Below, piece after piece: positions 17,023-25,417 of a DNA stretch of 64,000 nt. The stretch's first letter is position 1. Every line of letters begins with the position of its first letter. The notes beneath the pieces were generated by a model. The model had not been told where the DNA came from. It saw only the letters and a program-made list of their open reading frames with translations, and did no database searches. Location: contig NZ_CVUA01000001.1 in assembly GCF_001282785.1 (NCBI RefSeq), positions 186,001 to 250,000 on the forward strand, read 5' to 3'. The translations under genes and the position numbers were made by a program. This DNA is from Halolamina sediminis. GTDB taxonomy: Archaea > Halobacteriota > Halobacteria > Halobacteriales > Haloferacaceae.

Positions 17023-18114
17023 ATGCTGCTGGTCCTCGCTGTCGACCTCGACGACGACCTCGGTCGCAAGACCGGGCTCTCCACGCCCGTACTGGGCCGG
17101 GAGGACGTCGAGGACGCCGCCACGCGGCTCGCGACCGCCGACCCTGAGGACTCCGACGTGAACGTGCTGTTCCAGGCGATCCACACGCGCGACGAGCTCG
17201 CCGGCGACGGCGAGGAAGTCGCAGTCGCCGCCGTCACGGGCGTCGACGGCAGCGACGTGCGGGCCAACCGCGCGGTCGGCGAGGAGGTCGACACCGTGCT
17301 CGCGGCGCTGTCGACCGGCGAGAACGTCCGCGCGGTCGTCATCACCGACGGCGCGCAGGACGAGTCCGTGCTCCCGGTGATCCGCTCGCGGGTGCCGATC
17401 GACGGCCTGCGGCGCGTCGTCGTCCGGCAGGCCCAGGATCTGGAGTCGATCTACTACACGATCAAGCAGGTGCTGGGCGACAAGGAGACCCGCGGAACGC
17501 TGCTCGTCCCGCTGGGCGTCCTCCTGCTGGTCTACCCGATGGTGTTGATCGCCAACGCGTTCGACATCGCCGGCGTCTCGGTGCTCGGCGTGCTCTCCGG
17601 CGTCCTCGGGCTCTACACGCTGTTCCGCGGGCTGGGGCTTGAGGAGGCGGTCGACGACGCGGTCGACGAGCTCCGCCAGCTGCTGTACGCCGGGCGGGTG
17701 ACGCTGATCACCTACGTCGTCGCGGCCGCGCTGGTCGCGATCGGCGGCTGGCAGGGGTACGGCGCGGTGACCGAGGGGGCGTCGTCGGTCCCGCTGCCGA
17801 CCCAGGCCGCGGTGTTCGTCCACGCCGCGGTCGGCTGGTTCGCGGCCGCCGGCGTCACCTCCAGCCTCGGGCAGGTCACCGACGAGTACCTCGACGGTGC
17901 GTTCCGGTGGCGCTACCTCAACGCGCCGTTCTACGTGCTCGCGATCAGCGTCGTGCTCCACGCCGTTTCCGGCTTTTTCCTCCCCGGCGAGGGCGCGATG
18001 GCGATCACCGATCTCGCGCTGGCGCTGACGGCGGGGACGCTGCTCGGGGTGCTGAGCACGCTCACGTTCGCGATCGCGGAGAACCGCTTCCCGGCGAGCG
18101 CGGAAGCGGCCTGA
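17023..18114 (+). CDS. DUF373 family membrane protein
   Basis: A 363-residue protein widespread in archaea. The N-terminal soluble domain begins MLLVLAVDLDDDLGRKTG and includes VVITDGAQDESVLPVI. The C-terminal half holds about six TM helices. The acidic VDLDDD motif near the N-terminus is reminiscent of a metal- or nucleotide-binding site. Biochemical role is unknown. It is divergent from the preceding membrane protein gene, with TATA-like material in the 76-bp gap. Confidence 0.88.
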   Translation: MLLVLAVDLDDDLGRKTGLSTPVLGREDVEDAATRLATADPEDSDVNVLFQAIHTRDELAGDGEEVAVAAVTGVDGSDVRANRAVGEEVDTVLAALSTGENVRAVVITDGAQDESVLPVIRSRVPIDGLRRVVVRQAQDLESIYYTIKQVLGDKETRGTLLVPLGVLLLVYPMVLIANAFDIAGVSVLGVLSGVLGLYTLFRGLGLEEAVDDAVDELRQLLYAGRVTLITYVVAAALVAIGGWQGYGAVTEGASSVPLPTQAAVFVHAAVGWFAAAGVTSSLGQVTDEYLDGAFRWRYLNAPFYVLAISVVLHAVSGFFLPGEGAMAITDLALALTAGTLLGVLSTLTFAIAENRFPASAEAA

Positions 18115-18178
18115 ACGTTCCGCTGTGCGCGGCTGTCGCCGAGAAACACTGATACATCGGGCCGTCACGTATCGGAGC

Positions 18179-18469
18179 GTGTCCCCCGTTATCGACTACG
18201 CGCTCGTCGTCGGCTACGCCTTCCTCCTCGGCGGCATCGCCGTCCAGTATCGTCGTGGACGGCTGCGCTCGCCGCGGTTCCAGTTGCTGCTCGGGATGGG
18301 TCTCACCTGGCTGGCGTACGGTTTCCTCCCCCTCTCGGGAGGCAGTTCGGTTCCGATAGCGGAGCCGCTGCGCTTCGTGACGGACGTGCTCGCGCTCGTC
18401 TGTCTCGTCGCCGGACTCACGGTGATCTACTGGTGGTGGCGTGACGACGGCAAAACGACTGTAGACTGA
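18179..18469 (+). CDS. Small three-TM membrane protein
   Basis: Encodes 96 residues from a GTG start (MSPVIDYALVVGYAFLLGG). Three hydrophobic helices are separated by short basic loops (QYRRGRLRSPRF) and the tail is WWWRDDGKTTVD. The GTG is chosen because the upstream in-frame part is not membrane-like and lies in the short gap after the DUF373 gene. No family is recognised. Confidence 0.65.
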   Translation: MSPVIDYALVVGYAFLLGGIAVQYRRGRLRSPRFQLLLGMGLTWLAYGFLPLSGGSSVPIAEPLRFVTDVLALVCLVAGLTVIYWWWRDDGKTTVD

Positions 18470-18482
18470 GTATCGACGACGA

Positions 18483-19325
18483 CTACCGCTCCCGGCTAAC
18501 GACGTACTCCGCGAGCTGTTCGAGGTACTCCCGCGCCTCGCCGTCCTCGACGGTCGCGGTCGCGAGCGCGTCGAGCGCGCGGTCGGACTCCGCTTTCGCC
18601 CGCTCGTCGGCCTCCTCGGCCGTCAGATCGGTCACCTGGATCAGCGAGGGTCGGTCCATCTCTTCGTCCTGCCCCGCGGGCTTGCCGAGGTCTGCGGCGT
18701 CGCCGGTGGCGTCCAGCACGTCGTCGCGCATCTGGAACGCGACGCCGACGCGCTCGGCGTACTCGCCCATCGACTCGACGGTGAACCCGTCGGCGTCGGC
18801 GGCGATGGCGCCCACTTCCGCGGCCGCACGGAACAGTGCCCCCGTCTTCCGGCGGGCGAGCTCCATGTACTCCGCCTCGTTCGCGGGCTCGGCCACCAGC
18901 TCCGTCGCTTCCCCTTCGCCGAGTTCGACCATCGCTTCGGCGACGACGCCCATCGCGTGCTCGTCGGCCGAGAACAGCGCGAACGCCTCCCCCAGCAGGC
19001 CGTCGCTCGCGACGATCGCCGGGCCGTAGCCGTACTCCGCCCACGCGCTGGGGGTGCCCCGGCGGAGATCGGAGCGGTCGATGATGTCGTCGACGACCAG
19101 CGAGGCGTTGTGAACCAGTTCGATCCCGACGGCGAAGTCGACGGCGTCCTCGGGGTCGCCGCCGGCGGCCTCACAGGCCAGCAGCGTCACTGCCGGCCGG
19201 ACGCGCTTCCCACCCGACAGCGTGACGTGTGACAGCCGCTCGGCCAGCTCGGGGGGCTCCACCGACTTGACGAGCGCCGACAGGCGTTCGTCGACGAGTT
19301 CCACCCGGCGGTCGAGCGTCTCCAT
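18483..19325 (-). CDS. Polyprenyl diphosphate synthase (geranylgeranyl/farnesyl type)
   Basis: Condenses isopentenyl diphosphate with allylic diphosphates to make precursors of archaeal lipids, carotenoids and quinones. The 280-residue protein has GGKRVRP (38-44), the first aspartate-rich motif DDIID (79-83) and the second, DDVLD (201-205). It is shorter than typical synthases (about 300-350 residues) at the N-terminus but keeps all catalytic motifs. Chain length cannot be fixed from sequence. It is divergent from the methyltransferase gene, which may act on prenylated quinones. Confidence 0.9.
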   Translation of the reverse strand: METLDRRVELVDERLSALVKSVEPPELAERLSHVTLSGGKRVRPAVTLLACEAAGGDPEDAVDFAVGIELVHNASLVVDDIIDRSDLRRGTPSAWAEYGYGPAIVASDGLLGEAFALFSADEHAMGVVAEAMVELGEGEATELVAEPANEAEYMELARRKTGALFRAAAEVGAIAADADGFTVESMGEYAERVGVAFQMRDDVLDATGDAADLGKPAGQDEEMDRPSLIQVTDLTAEEADERAKAESDRALDALATATVEDGEAREYLEQLAEYVVSRER

Positions 19326-19430
19326 TACGACTATATCGGGGAGGATCGCTCAAGTACGTGACGATAGCCACCGATTCCGCCGCTCCGGAAAACCGCAGCA
19401 TTATGCCCCGCCCGCCCGAAACCGGAGGCA

Positions 19431-20054
19431 ATGGGAGTTCTGGAGGACAAAGGACGGGCACGTACCTTCTACAAGTACCTCTCGAAGGTGTACGACACGG
19501 TCAACCCCCTCGTCTGGAACGAGGAGATGCGCGACGAGGCGCTCTCCCGGACCGGGATCGAGCAGGGTGACCGCGTGCTCGACGTGGGCTGTGGCACCGG
19601 CTTCGGGACCGAGGGGCTGCTCCAGCACACCGACGACGTGCACGGGCTGGACCAGAGCGTCCACCAACTGGAGAAGGCGTGGGCGAAGTTCGGGAAGACC
19701 GACCAGGTGAAGTTCTACCGCGGCGACGCCGAGCGCCTCCCGTTCGCGGACGACAGCTTCGATCACTACTGGTCCTCCGGCTCGATCGAGTACTGGCCCA
19801 ACCCCGTCGACGCGATCGAGGAGGCCCGCCGGGTCACCAAGCCCGGCGGAACCGTGCTGATCGTCGGTCCCGACGAGCCGAGCAACAGCCTGTTCCACGA
19901 GATCGCCGACGCGATCATGCTGTTCTACGACGCCGACGAAGCCGACCGCATGTTCAGCGAGGCCGGCTTCCCCGAGCGCGAACACGTCGTGATGCAGGCC
20001 AATCCCGGGAGCCCGCGGGCGATCGTCACGATCGCGACGGTGCCCGAGGAGTAG
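19431..20054 (+). CDS. Class I SAM methyltransferase, VTE3 (MPBQ/MSBQ methyltransferase)-like
   Basis: A 207-residue methyltransferase with SAM motif I DVGCGTGFG (51-59) and motif II/III region GDAERLPFADDSFDHYW. The blocks KYLSKVYDTVNP, SIEYWPNPVDAIEEA and MLFYDADEADRMFSEAGF closely resemble plant VTE3, which methylates prenylated benzoquinone in plastoquinone and tocopherol synthesis; plant VTE3 is known to be of archaeal-type ancestry. Here the likely substrate is a menaquinone-type quinone. Assignment to quinone methylation is an inference. Confidence 0.85.
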   Translation: MGVLEDKGRARTFYKYLSKVYDTVNPLVWNEEMRDEALSRTGIEQGDRVLDVGCGTGFGTEGLLQHTDDVHGLDQSVHQLEKAWAKFGKTDQVKFYRGDAERLPFADDSFDHYWSSGSIEYWPNPVDAIEEARRVTKPGGTVLIVGPDEPSNSLFHEIADAIMLFYDADEADRMFSEAGFPEREHVVMQANPGSPRAIVTIATVPEE

Positions 20055-20077
20055 CTCCCGGCGATCGCCGCCGTTTC

Positions 20078-20572
20078 TCACTCCTCCACTCGCGTCGAGA
20101 GCGACGCGATCCGTTTCCCGTCGTGGAACAGTTCGACGGTCAGTCGCGCGCCCGGTTCGAGCGTCGGCTCGTTCGTCTCCGCGACCCGGATCGTCGCCGT
20201 CTCGCCGACCGCCCACTCGTCGTCGGTCTCGGGGTTGAACGCCCCGCTCGGGCCGCCGTGGAACCCCTCGGCGGCGAAGAAGGGGACTGGTGGCTGGTGG
20301 GCCAGTGCCTCGCCGTCGACCGCGATCTCGACCCGGAGCGCATCGAGCCCGACGGGATCGCCGCCCGCGTGGCTGATCGTGATCTGATCTCCTTCAGCCG
20401 TCAGGTCGAACGTCGCCGTCGGCGCCGGGCCGGCTAACGCGGTCGCCTGCCCGAGGAGCGCGGTTCCGACGACGGCGGCGACCGCGACGGTGATCCCGAC
20501 GAGGAGTACCGCACCGAGTGCCGGCGAGACCGCGCGGTCGGTAGTCGTCGGCGAGGGGAGCGAGGGGAGCAC
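20078..20572 (-). CDS. Archaeal type IV pilin-like protein
   Basis: A 164-residue protein whose N-terminus TTTDRAVSPALGAVLLVGITVAVAAVVG is cut here to RAVSPALGAVLLVGIT: the haloarchaeal pilin signature, with a basic-acidic leader, a prepilin-peptidase-type cleavage region and a hydrophobic H-domain. The rest is a beta-rich extracellular domain with acidic character. It stands alone here, away from the pilus locus at 54-61 kb. It probably assembles on the surface; no assembly genes adjoin. Confidence 0.85.
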   Translation of the reverse strand: MLPSLPSPTTTDRAVSPALGAVLLVGITVAVAAVVGTALLGQATALAGPAPTATFDLTAEGDQITISHAGGDPVGLDALRVEIAVDGEALAHQPPVPFFAAEGFHGGPSGAFNPETDDEWAVGETATIRVAETNEPTLEPGARLTVELFHDGKRIASLSTRVEE

Positions 20573-20610
20573 GACGGGGCTGGCCGCGCTCTCCTACTTC
20601 AACTCTCGGC

Positions 20611-21918
20611 TCAGGCGTCGAGCGTGGGCGGGTCGGTCGAGTTCGTCTCGACGTACGCGGCGGTCGTCTCGTCGCCCACTGCGAGGGCAGTGTAGCTCCC
20701 GCGCGGTGAGATCGTCCAGAGCGTGCCGTCCTCGCCGGTTCGGCCGATTGCGGTCCGCTCGGCCTGTCCCTGACTCAGCGTGATCGCGAGGTCGATCGGC
20801 TCGCCGGACTCGGCGTCAGTCACGCTGATCCGGAGCGGTCCGCCCGGGTACGTGCGGTTGACGGTGACGTTGATCCCGTTGATCGTGTTCGAGGCGACGG
20901 CCTCGGAGTCGTACTGATCGAGCGCGATGCGCTGGTACTCCTTGAACACGGCCTCCTCGCCGCTGTCGACGAACGCCGTCAGCGACCGACCTGGCCCGGA
21001 GACCGTGACGATGTTTGTCGTGCCGGAGGTGGTCGCGGAGGGGTCGCCCAGCCGGAATATGTCGGGGTAGCTCGCCTCCACCACGTCGACCGCCTCGTCC
21101 GGGCTCATCGTCGCGTCAGTGTTGCCCGAGAACTCCGCGCCGCGGTACGCCTCGCGGTAGTAGCTACCGTTGTCGACGGTCGCCAGCTCGTACCCCTCGG
21201 GGCCGGTGGTGAGGAAAAACAGCGTCGGCTCGTCGGTCCCCCGGATCGCGTCGACGGCTCGCTCACGAACCGGGCCACCGAACGTGCGCAGTTCGTACTG
21301 GATCTCCGTCGGCCGCGAGAGGCTGAACCCGTCGATCTCCTCGGCCAGATCGGTTAGTCGCATCATCCGCTGTTCGAGTGCGTCGGCTTTCGCGGAGATC
21401 GTCGCTAGCTCGACGACGAACGCCTCCGGCGAGAGTTCGCCGGCGTTGAACGCCTCGATCGCCTCCTGCTGGCGGTCACGCAGCGTGATGATCTCCGTCT
21501 CGACGGTCGAGGAAGCCTGAATGATCCGCCGGCTCCGTTCACTGTCGTCCTCGGCGGCCCGGATGTACTCCACGACCGCGGCGGTTTGGATCTCGACGGC
21601 GCTGACGTTATCGTTGAACTGCGTCGCCGGGCCGAGGTTCAGGGTCGCCCCGTCGATCTCGGTCCGCTGGACGGCGGTGTCGGGGACGACGAGTACCCGC
21701 GTCTGGTTGGCCCCGTTCGTCGGTTCGTCGACCTGTCCGGAAGTGACCGGCGTCACCGCGCTGTTCGTTCCGGACCCGTCGGTCGGCGTCGCGCCGACGT
21801 TGGGTCGGTAGTCGTCTATCACCGTGGTCTCGGTAGGTGTCGCGACGGCGCCGACGCCGGCCGGCGACACGAGCGCGAGGGAGAGGGCGAGCACCGAAAG
21901 CAGCGCGAGGGACCTCAT
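20611..21918 (-). CDS. Secreted protein with coiled-coil segment, function unknown
   Basis: A 435-residue protein with a Sec-type signal peptide (MRSLALLSVLALSLALVSPA), a Thr-rich segment, then an extracellular region with a predicted helical stretch (about 120-180, rich in E, A, R) followed by beta-rich domains. There is no C-terminal TM helix. The start at 21918 is chosen because the signal peptide begins there; the open frame extends upstream into the promoter shared with the next gene. It is divergent from a membrane-anchored wHTH gene that also has a secretion signal. No function is recognised. Confidence 0.75.
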   Translation of the reverse strand: MRSLALLSVLALSLALVSPAGVGAVATPTETTVIDDYRPNVGATPTDGSGTNSAVTPVTSGQVDEPTNGANQTRVLVVPDTAVQRTEIDGATLNLGPATQFNDNVSAVEIQTAAVVEYIRAAEDDSERSRRIIQASSTVETEIITLRDRQQEAIEAFNAGELSPEAFVVELATISAKADALEQRMMRLTDLAEEIDGFSLSRPTEIQYELRTFGGPVRERAVDAIRGTDEPTLFFLTTGPEGYELATVDNGSYYREAYRGAEFSGNTDATMSPDEAVDVVEASYPDIFRLGDPSATTSGTTNIVTVSGPGRSLTAFVDSGEEAVFKEYQRIALDQYDSEAVASNTINGINVTVNRTYPGGPLRISVTDAESGEPIDLAITLSQGQAERTAIGRTGEDGTLWTISPRGSYTALAVGDETTAAYVETNSTDPPTLDA

Positions 21919-22014
21919 CGATCCATCGTACCGCGGCCTCCCCCTTAAATCTCGCCGGAGCGCGTCGGCGGGGTGATAGAAAGCGTTTTGCCCGGGGGCT
22001 GTCACCCTGAGCAC

Positions 22015-23061
22015 ATGCGGTACGTCCTCGTCGCCCTCCTGTTAGTCAGCGCGCTCTCGGGCGCGGCGGTGGCCCAAGAGGCACCCGATATCGGCGCGGC
22101 GACGACGTTCGACGTGGATCTCCAGGCCGACGGCAACGCCGACTGGACGGTCCGGACGACGATCCCGTTCGACACCGACGAGGAGCGGGCGGGGTTCCGA
22201 CAGTACGCAGAGCGGTTCGAGGACGGTGAGGTGTCGAGTTCGCCCGGGCTCGCCTTCTTCGAGTCGGCTGCGGCGGCCTCGTCGTCGGTCGCCGACCGGG
22301 AGATGAACATCACGAGCGTCGAGCGCGAGTACACGGTGGGCAACGGCTCCGGCACACTCCAACTCCGGTTCCACTGGACGAACTTCCTCGCACCCGCCGG
22401 CGACGGGTACGAGCTCAGCGACGCGCTGCTGACCGAGGACGGGACGTGGCTGCGATCGCTCGAATCCGGCCAGGAGATCGCCGTCCGGACGCCACAGGGG
22501 TACGAGATACAGCGGAGCAGCATCGAGGCGCGACAGGAGAACGACTCGCTGGTCGTCGTCGGTCCGGAGTCGTTCGACCCACAGGAGTTCTCGATCACCT
22601 ACGCCCCGGAAGCGGGTAACGGCCCGGGGGAGTCGCCCGACTCGCCGAACGGACCCGAGGACGGTTTCGACCCCTTCGTCACGGTGTTGCTGGGGCTGCT
22701 GTTCGTCGCCGTCATCGTGCTGGCGGTGTGGCGCTGGCGCGGCGGCGAACCGATCGCCGAGGTCGCAAACGGCGACAGTTCGACGCTGTCGACCGACGAC
22801 GACGAGGCTGTCCCGGATGCGTCGGACGCCGAGGAGTCCGGCGTCGACCCCGAACTCCTCTCCGACGAGGAGCGGGTCGAGACGCTGCTCGAACAGAACG
22901 GCGGGCGGATGCGACAGGCCGACATCGTGAAGGAGACGGACTGGTCGGACGCGAAAGTGTCCCAGCTGCTCTCCCGGATGGCCGACGAGGGCAGTATCGA
23001 GAAGCTCCGGCTGGGTCGGGAGAACGTGATCTCGCTGCCCGACGGCGAGGACGAGGAGTAG
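22015..23061 (+). CDS. Membrane-anchored winged-helix regulator with extracellular domain
   Basis: A 348-residue protein. It has a signal peptide (about 1-20), an extracellular beta-rich domain (about 21-220, with NxS/T sequons), a single TM helix (about 231-250), an acidic linker and a cytosolic winged-helix domain (about 280-345; NGGRMRQADIVKETDWSDAK, then VSQLLSRMADEGSIEKLRLG). The architecture suggests a one-component transmembrane sensor. Targets are unknown; the divergent secreted-protein gene is an obvious candidate. Confidence 0.85.
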   Translation: MRYVLVALLLVSALSGAAVAQEAPDIGAATTFDVDLQADGNADWTVRTTIPFDTDEERAGFRQYAERFEDGEVSSSPGLAFFESAAAASSSVADREMNITSVEREYTVGNGSGTLQLRFHWTNFLAPAGDGYELSDALLTEDGTWLRSLESGQEIAVRTPQGYEIQRSSIEARQENDSLVVVGPESFDPQEFSITYAPEAGNGPGESPDSPNGPEDGFDPFVTVLLGLLFVAVIVLAVWRWRGGEPIAEVANGDSSTLSTDDDEAVPDASDAEESGVDPELLSDEERVETLLEQNGGRMRQADIVKETDWSDAKVSQLLSRMADEGSIEKLRLGRENVISLPDGEDEE

Positions 23062-23128
23062 CCGTCGGCTGCCCGTTCGCTGGGGCATAGCGAAAGGATT
23101 TACCCCCGGCCGTGGGAACCCTTGGGCG

Positions 23129-23926
23129 ATGAAGATTCTGGTAACCGTCAAGGAGGTGGCGGCCGTCGAGGACGAGTTCGAGATCGACGGGCTGTCCATC
23201 GACGAACGGTACCTCGAGTACGACCTCAACGAGTGGGACGACTACGCCGTCGAGGCGGCGGTTCAGATCGCCGAGGCCGCCGACGAGGACGTCGAAGTCG
23301 TCGCGGCCACCATCGGCCCAGAGCGCAGCGAGGAAACGATCCGGATGGCGCTCGCGAAGGGCGCCGACCGCGCGGTCCGGGTCTGGGACGACGCGATCGC
23401 CGAACAGACCCTGCTCGACGTGGACGCGAAGGTGAGCGTGTTCGAGCAGGTCGTCGCCGAGGAGGAGCCCGACCTCGTGCTGACGGGCGTGCAGGCGGCC
23501 GACGACGCCTTCGGCGCGACCGGCGTCGCGCTCGCGAACCGCGTCGGCTACCAGTGGGCGGCCGTCGTCAACGACCTCGACTACGCGGCCGGCGACGACG
23601 TCGCGACCGTTCGACGCGAACTGGAGGGCGGCATCGAGGAGATCACCGAGGTCGACCTCCCGGCGGTGCTCTCGATCCAGACTGGGATCAACGAGCCCCG
23701 CTACGCCAGCCTTCGCGGGATCCGACAGGCCCAGCAGAAGGAGATCGCACCACACGACCTGAGCGATCTCGGCCTCGACGCCGATACCGTCGACGGCGCG
23801 CTCAAACTGGTGGACATGTACGAGCCCGAGAGCGAGTCGGACGCGACCATCTTCGAAGGCGGCGCCGAGGAGACCGCCGCCGAGTTGGCTACCGTGCTGC
23901 GGGAGAAGGGGGTGGTCGGCGAATGA
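23129..23926 (+). CDS. etfB: Electron transfer flavoprotein beta subunit
   Basis: A 265-residue ETF beta subunit, which with EtfA shuttles electrons from flavin dehydrogenases to the quinone pool. It begins MKILVTVKEVA and contains the ETF-beta core: WDDYAVEAAVQIAE, GVQAADDAFGATGV and the conserved loop DLPAVLSIQTGINEPRYASL. Its stop codon overlaps the etfA start (ATGA at 23923), so the two are translationally coupled. Confidence 0.95.
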   Translation: MKILVTVKEVAAVEDEFEIDGLSIDERYLEYDLNEWDDYAVEAAVQIAEAADEDVEVVAATIGPERSEETIRMALAKGADRAVRVWDDAIAEQTLLDVDAKVSVFEQVVAEEEPDLVLTGVQAADDAFGATGVALANRVGYQWAAVVNDLDYAAGDDVATVRRELEGGIEEITEVDLPAVLSIQTGINEPRYASLRGIRQAQQKEIAPHDLSDLGLDADTVDGALKLVDMYEPESESDATIFEGGAEETAAELATVLREKGVVGE

Positions 23927-24882
23927 GCGAGAACGACGTACTGTTCGTCGCGGAACACCGCCGCGGCGGCCTGCGCGACGTGAGCTACGAGGGGATCTCT
24001 GCCGGGCGCGAGCTCGCGGATGCGTTGGGCGGCGAGCTCCACGTCGCCGTGATCTCCGGCCCGGTCGAGGAGTTCGCGGCGTCGCTCGACACGCCGCCGG
24101 TCGACGTGGTCCACACCGTCGACGCCGGCGAGGAGTTCGACCACGACACGTACGCGGCCGCGACGGAGGCGCTCCACGCGGAGCTGGAGCCGGCCGCGCT
24201 GCTGCTGCCGAACTCGGTCAACGGGCTCGACTACGCGCCCGCGGTCGCGGACTCGCTCGGGCTGCCGTACGCGACCGACGCGGTCGACATCGCGTACGAC
24301 GACGGGCTGGTCGTCACCCGCGAGATGTACGGCTCGAAGGTCGAGACGACCGTCGAGGTTGCGGGCGACCAGTTCGTCGTCAGCATCCGCAGCGGCGAGT
24401 GGCCCGCCGCCGACGGCGCCGGCGACGCCCAGATCACTCCCTTCGAGTTCGACGAGTCGGGCGTCGACGACGGCGCCCGCGTCCAGGGGTTCGAGGAGGT
24501 CGGCGGCGGCGACGTCGACATCGGCGAGGCGGAGTTCTTGGTCTCCATCGGCCGCGGAATCGAGGAAGAGGAGAACCTCGACCTGATCCGCGACCTCTGT
24601 GACGCCACCGGCGCGACGCTGTCGGCGTCGCGACCGATCGTCGACAACGACTGGCTGCCGAAGAACCGGCAGGTCGGCCAGTCCGGCAAGCAGGTGACGC
24701 CGAAAGTGTACCTCGCGATCGGCATCTCCGGCGCGGTCCAGCACGTCGCGGGGATGAAGGGTTCGGAGACGATCATCGCGGTCAACACCGACCCCAACGC
24801 GCCGATCTTCGACATCGCGGACTACGGCATCGTCGGCGACCTGTTCGACGTGGTGCCGGCGCTGATCGAGGAGTTCAACTAG
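23923..24882 (+). CDS. etfA: Electron transfer flavoprotein alpha subunit
   Basis: A 319-residue ETF alpha subunit. The C-terminal FAD-binding domain is clear: SRPIVDNDWLPKNRQVGQSG, then YLAIGISGAVQHVAGM and AVNTDPNAPIFDIADYGIVG. The open frame extends about 270 codons upstream as an antisense-like arginine-rich shadow of etfB, so ATG 23923 with its 4-nt overlap is the start. No ETF:quinone oxidoreductase gene is adjacent. Confidence 0.95.
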   Translation: MSENDVLFVAEHRRGGLRDVSYEGISAGRELADALGGELHVAVISGPVEEFAASLDTPPVDVVHTVDAGEEFDHDTYAAATEALHAELEPAALLLPNSVNGLDYAPAVADSLGLPYATDAVDIAYDDGLVVTREMYGSKVETTVEVAGDQFVVSIRSGEWPAADGAGDAQITPFEFDESGVDDGARVQGFEEVGGGDVDIGEAEFLVSIGRGIEEEENLDLIRDLCDATGATLSASRPIVDNDWLPKNRQVGQSGKQVTPKVYLAIGISGAVQHVAGMKGSETIIAVNTDPNAPIFDIADYGIVGDLFDVVPALIEEFN

Positions 24883-24895
24883 AAACCTGAACCTC

Positions 24896-25005
24896 TTTTG
24901 CGGGGGCATGTCCTCGCGGGCGACTGCGTCGCCCGCTGCGGCCAGGCCCCCGCAAAACCCGTTCATGCCAAAAGGCCGCTCGCTCGGGCTCCGCCCTCGC
25001 TCGCG
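24896..25005. repeat. Nested inverted-repeat intergenic element, copy E3
   Basis: Outer arms TTTTGCGGGGGC (24896-24907) and GCCCCCGCAAAA (24946-24957) form a perfect 12-bp stem. Inside is GCGGGCGAC-TGC-GTCGCCCGC (24916-24936). The right flank CCAAAAGGCCGCTCGCTC and GCTCGCGGTCGG matches E1. It lies between the etfA 3' end and the atpH promoter. Confidence 0.7.
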
Positions 25006-25045
25006 GTCGGAACTGCTCACACTCACCCCGCTCGCTTTCGCAAAC

Positions 25046-25057
25046 ACCTTATACGGC
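25046..25057 (+). promoter_or_regulatory. Promoter of the ATP synthase operon
   Basis: A TATA-like CCTTATACGG, preceded by GCAAACA, lies about 30 nt before the atpH ATG at 25085, the only clear core promoter upstream of the operon. Confidence 0.6.
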
Positions 25058-25084
25058 CCGGAAAAACCACGAACCGATCAGCTA

Positions 25085-25417
25085 ATGCCCAGACCGGAAG
25101 TTCTTGATCGGATCAAGGAGGCGGAGGACGACGCCGACGAGATCGTCGAGGAGGCTCGCCGGGAGAAGGAAGAACGGATCGCCGAGGCCCGGGAGGAGGC
25201 CACCGAGATCCGGGAACAGGCCGAAGCGGAGGCCGACGAGCTCGAGGCCGAGCGGCTCGAGGAGGCCCGCGCGGAGATCGAGCAGGAGAAAGAAGAGATT
25301 CTCGAGGAGGGCGAGGAAGAGCGCGAGGCCCTGAGCGAGGAGGCCGAAGAGAACATCGAGGAGGCCGTGGAGTACGCGGTCGACCAGTTCGTGGAGGCGG
25401 TGAATGCTCAGGCCTAA
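25085..25417 (+). CDS. atpH: A-type ATP synthase subunit H (peripheral stalk)
   Basis: A 110-residue, almost wholly coiled-coil protein rich in E, A and R (EEATEIREQAEAEADELEA and similar heptads), matching AhaH, which pairs with subunit E to form the peripheral stalk. It starts MPRPEVLDRIKEAEDD. It overlaps atpI by 14 nt, beginning the operon atpHIKECFAB. Confidence 0.88.
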   Translation: MPRPEVLDRIKEAEDDADEIVEEARREKEERIAEAREEATEIREQAEAEADELEAERLEEARAEIEQEKEEILEEGEEEREALSEEAEENIEEAVEYAVDQFVEAVNAQA

